DNA of 36,050 nt, taken from positions 1 to 36,050 of the forward strand of contig CALYPF010000021.1 in assembly GCA_945271245.1 (NCBI GenBank), written 5' to 3'. The notes beneath the pieces are model-generated. The model was given only the letters and a program-made list of their open reading frames with translations, was not told where the DNA came from and did no database searches. Source of the DNA: an uncultured Enterobacteriaceae bacterium. Lineage in GTDB: Bacteria > Pseudomonadota > Gammaproteobacteria > Enterobacterales > Enterobacteriaceae. Made by a program: the position numbers and the translations under genes. Below are positions 34,945 through 36,050 of this stretch, in pieces. The number at the start of each line of letters is the position of its first letter. Position 1 is the first letter of the stretch.

Positions 34945-34974
34945 ATAATAGAATAATGATCGAAACAAGATCAA
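34945..34974 (-). promoter_or_regulatory. Candidate sigma-70 promoter for tssB
   Basis: On the minus strand, TTGATC (34974-34969) and TATTAT (34950-34945) are separated by 18 bases and match the -35 (4/6) and -10 (5/6) consensus. The start would be near 34938, ~50 bases before the tssB ATG. An inverted repeat TGATC-N7-GATCA (34957-34973), with both GATC sites in it, covers the -35 and spacer, so a repressor or Dam methylation could act here. Predicted by eye. Confidence 0.45.
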
Positions 34975-34999
34975 ATATACCGATATTCAATCCGCAATT

Positions 35000-35021
35000 G
35001 GAAAATTCTTAAGAATTTTCC
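35000..35021. promoter_or_regulatory. 22-bp perfect palindrome, possible operator
   Basis: The core GAAAATTCTTAAGAATTTTC (35001-35020) is fully self-complementary and is extended by one G/C pair on each side. It is centred ~72 bases upstream of the predicted tssB start. There is no loop, so a dimeric DNA-binding protein site is more likely than a terminator. Confidence 0.6.
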
Positions 35022-35043
35022 TCTAAATGTTAATAGTGAATAG

Positions 35044-35075
35044 TACTGGCATACCAGTAAAATGAACTACCGGTA
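35044..35075. promoter_or_regulatory. Pair of short inverted repeats, possible regulator sites
   Basis: TACTGG-N4-CCAGTA (35044-35059) and TACCGGTA (35068-35075) have centres exactly 20 bp apart, about two helical turns. They could be related sites for one regulator. No known factor is recognised. Confidence 0.4.
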
Positions 35076-35145
35076 ATACCATGAGCGAACATTTATGTCG
35101 CAACCGTTAAAATGAACAGGAAATTGTTAATAAAATGATCTTGAA

Positions 35146-35159
35146 TTGATCTAAATCAA
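35146..35159. promoter_or_regulatory. Perfect FNR-type box (TTGAT-N4-ATCAA)
   Basis: TTGATCTAAATCAA matches the FNR consensus at all ten defined positions. FNR is the oxygen-sensing regulator of enterobacteria. The centre lies ~214 bases upstream of the candidate tssB promoter, too far for classic activation there, so another promoter or a repressing role is possible. One GATC overlaps the box. Confidence 0.6.
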
Positions 35160-35335
35160 TATAAAGAGAGTGAAAATGCCCATGCGTTTTTCAAAGACAG
35201 GGTTTTAGATCAGAAAGAGATAAAAGGGCTGCAAGTCATAGCCAGGCTTTAAGCGGGAAACACAGCAATAGCTATAAGGGAAGCGTCAGGAAGACAATCG
35301 GTTTTATGCCCCGGCAGTGTACGTTTAATTTAGTT

Positions 35336-35938
35336 TCAGGGATGCAAGGTGATCCGGCCAGGCGTCAGCATAACGACAGGGAGTGCATGGGCCTGGAAAA
35401 CCGCCATACAGGCTGACAAGTCACCCGCCACAATAAATTCAATCGGTGCAATCAGCTTGCCCTCATCAGAAAATCCATGGGTCAGGGCTGACTTTCTGAC
35501 CAGCAGTGCATCAGTATCGCTGTATTCTTCGGCCAGGCCTTCACTGTCCCATTCTTCGTCACTCACCACGGCATTTACCCAGCCCTGCGATTTAAGCTGC
35601 TCAATTACGTACGTCAGCCGGTACAAATCAGACTGAGCGGGTACCGGCCCGGCACAGGATGACCACAGATACTCCACGCGGTTAAGTAAGCCAGCAGCCA
35701 GACCTTTGTTTCGCCCCAGCGTCAGTAATCCTTCAATATCGGATGCAATGGTTCGTGGAAACCGTTTTTGCTTATACGCCACCGTTAACCAGCGTAGCAA
35801 AAATGTATGCGTGCTGAGTGGCGACAATGCCTGACCATCCTGCTGCGCGGTACGTAATGCGACAAGGACGCACCAGGCAAAATGTGCAAGTTCAGCGACG
35901 GTGTGTTCCGGAGGTAGAGTATCGTGAGTTCTTTTCAT
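35336..35938 (-). CDS. DUF2913-like protein upstream of the T6SS operon
   Basis: A 200-aa soluble protein. The N-terminal ~100 residues (HTVAELAHFAWCVLVALRTAQQDG, then LLRWLTVAYKQKRFPRTIASDIEGLL and RNKGLAAGLLNRVEYLW) resemble DUF2913, a family of unknown function in enterobacteria and vibrios. The start was set at ATG 35938 (MKRTHDTL), because the longer frame begins in IS DNA with TTG. The ribosome-binding site is weak. A perfect TATAAT lies 6 bases before the ATG. It is not part of the T6SS core; linkage to it is by position only. The protein has acidic patches in the C-terminal half (SDEEWDSEGLAEEYSDTD). Confidence 0.75.
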   Translation of the reverse strand: MKRTHDTLPPEHTVAELAHFAWCVLVALRTAQQDGQALSPLSTHTFLLRWLTVAYKQKRFPRTIASDIEGLLTLGRNKGLAAGLLNRVEYLWSSCAGPVPAQSDLYRLTYVIEQLKSQGWVNAVVSDEEWDSEGLAEEYSDTDALLVRKSALTHGFSDEGKLIAPIEFIVAGDLSACMAVFQAHALPVVMLTPGRITLHP

Positions 35939-35944
35939 CAGGGA

Positions 35945-35950
35945 ATTATA
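35945..35950 (-). promoter_or_regulatory. TATAAT -10 box just before the DUF2913 gene
   Basis: A perfect TATAAT lies 6 bases upstream of the chosen ATG, implying a start at or next to the ATG (a leaderless transcript) if used. The -35 candidate 17 bases upstream (TTTTCC) is poor. Alternatively this is chance in an AT-rich spot. Confidence 0.3.
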
Positions 35951-36001
35951 TCGGTGCTGAGGGTACCGGAAAAGACCAAAAAGTGGTCGTGTGGGGCCAG
36001 A

Positions 36002-36050
36002 TGTCAACAACGGGTAAAAAGTGATCCACTTACCGTCACCACCAACGGTC
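36002..36050. mobile_element. IS21-like element end (element extends right of the window), with outward -35 TTGACA
   Basis: From 36002 the plus strand begins TGTCAACAACGGGTAAAAAG, then TGATCCAC and a second CCAACGGT unit. This resembles the complement of the 1-50 end, TGTTACCAACGGTGCAAAAC followed by TGATCCAC, but is not identical. The two look like opposite ends of related elements. The terminal bases give TTGACA pointing into the window on the minus strand, a possible half-promoter for the DUF2913 gene. No transposase is visible. Confidence 0.5.

Larger units (their letters stand above)
34887..35335. promoter_or_regulatory. AT-rich regulatory region upstream of the T6SS operon
   Basis: About 450 bases with no gene, between tssB and the DUF2913 gene, clearly AT-richer than the flanks. 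It contains five GATC sites (34958, 34969, 35137, 35148, 35208), a perfect FNR-type box, a 22-bp perfect palindrome and smaller inverted repeats, listed separately. The AT content also makes it a likely target for H-NS-type silencing (inference). No intrinsic terminator was found after the DUF2913 gene, so that transcript might run into the T6SS. Confidence 0.7.

Noticed and set aside
34944-34970. Fur box overlapping the tssB promoter
   Set aside because: Best alignment gives about 10 of 19 consensus bases, too weak to call.
1-36050. CRISPR array, tRNA or rRNA
   Set aside because: No regularly spaced repeats and no tRNA- or rRNA-like sequence seen by eye.

Overview
The window holds a complete type VI secretion system (T6SS) locus. 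Almost every gene lies on the minus strand, so transcription runs from the right edge to the left. PerC-family, DUF2913 and TagL/TagA-type genes and the gene order point to an enteric gammaproteobacterium (Enterobacterales, in the Escherichia/Klebsiella/Enterobacter/Citrobacter range). The sequence alone does not settle the genus. All thirteen core components are present (TssA-M, Hcp = TssD, ClpV = TssH, VgrG = TssI), with a PAAR tip and the accessory proteins TagL and TagA. I saw no Fha, PpkA, PppA or TagF gene, so the threonine-phosphorylation control branch is not encoded here.

Layout, right to left in the direction of transcription: an IS21-like end at the right edge; a DUF2913 gene; a ~450-bp AT-rich regulatory region with a perfect FNR-type box, two GATC pairs with 11-bp spacing and several palindromes; then tssB, tssC, tssK, tssL, tagL (split by an in-frame amber codon), hcp, a strong intrinsic terminator, and clpV. 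Next comes the first cargo cassette: vgrG1, a large effector (M23-like N-terminus, GH19 lysozyme/chitinase-like C-terminus), its exported candidate immunity protein, and PAAR. Then an unknown two-helix membrane protein, tssM, tssA, tssF, tssG and tssJ. The second cargo cassette is vgrG2 (C-terminal transthyretin-like adaptor), a VRR-Nuc nuclease effector and a DUF3396 immunity protein. Then tssE, an unknown 156-aa protein and tagA. The operon tail carries a five-repeat SANT/Myb-like DNA-binding protein, a PerC-family regulator and an unknown 257-aa protein. The left edge has a winged-helix gene cut off by a second IS21-like end.

Working model (inference from family knowledge): TssJ-L-M with TagL form the envelope complex, TssE-F-G-K with VgrG form the baseplate, and TssA/TagA cap the two ends of the TssB-TssC sheath around the Hcp tube. 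ClpV recycles the sheath. One cassette attacks peptidoglycan and the other nucleic acid. Very short gaps and 1-37 nt overlaps suggest one or a few long transcripts. The hcp terminator gives a likely step in expression after Hcp.

Points most worth following up: the amber stop that detaches TagL's peptidoglycan-binding domain; the altered zinc-ligand positions in the M23-like half of the effector; the composition break marking its exchangeable GH19/immunity module; the regulators at the operon tail; the FNR/GATC/palindrome-rich promoter region; and the IS21-like ends on both sides.
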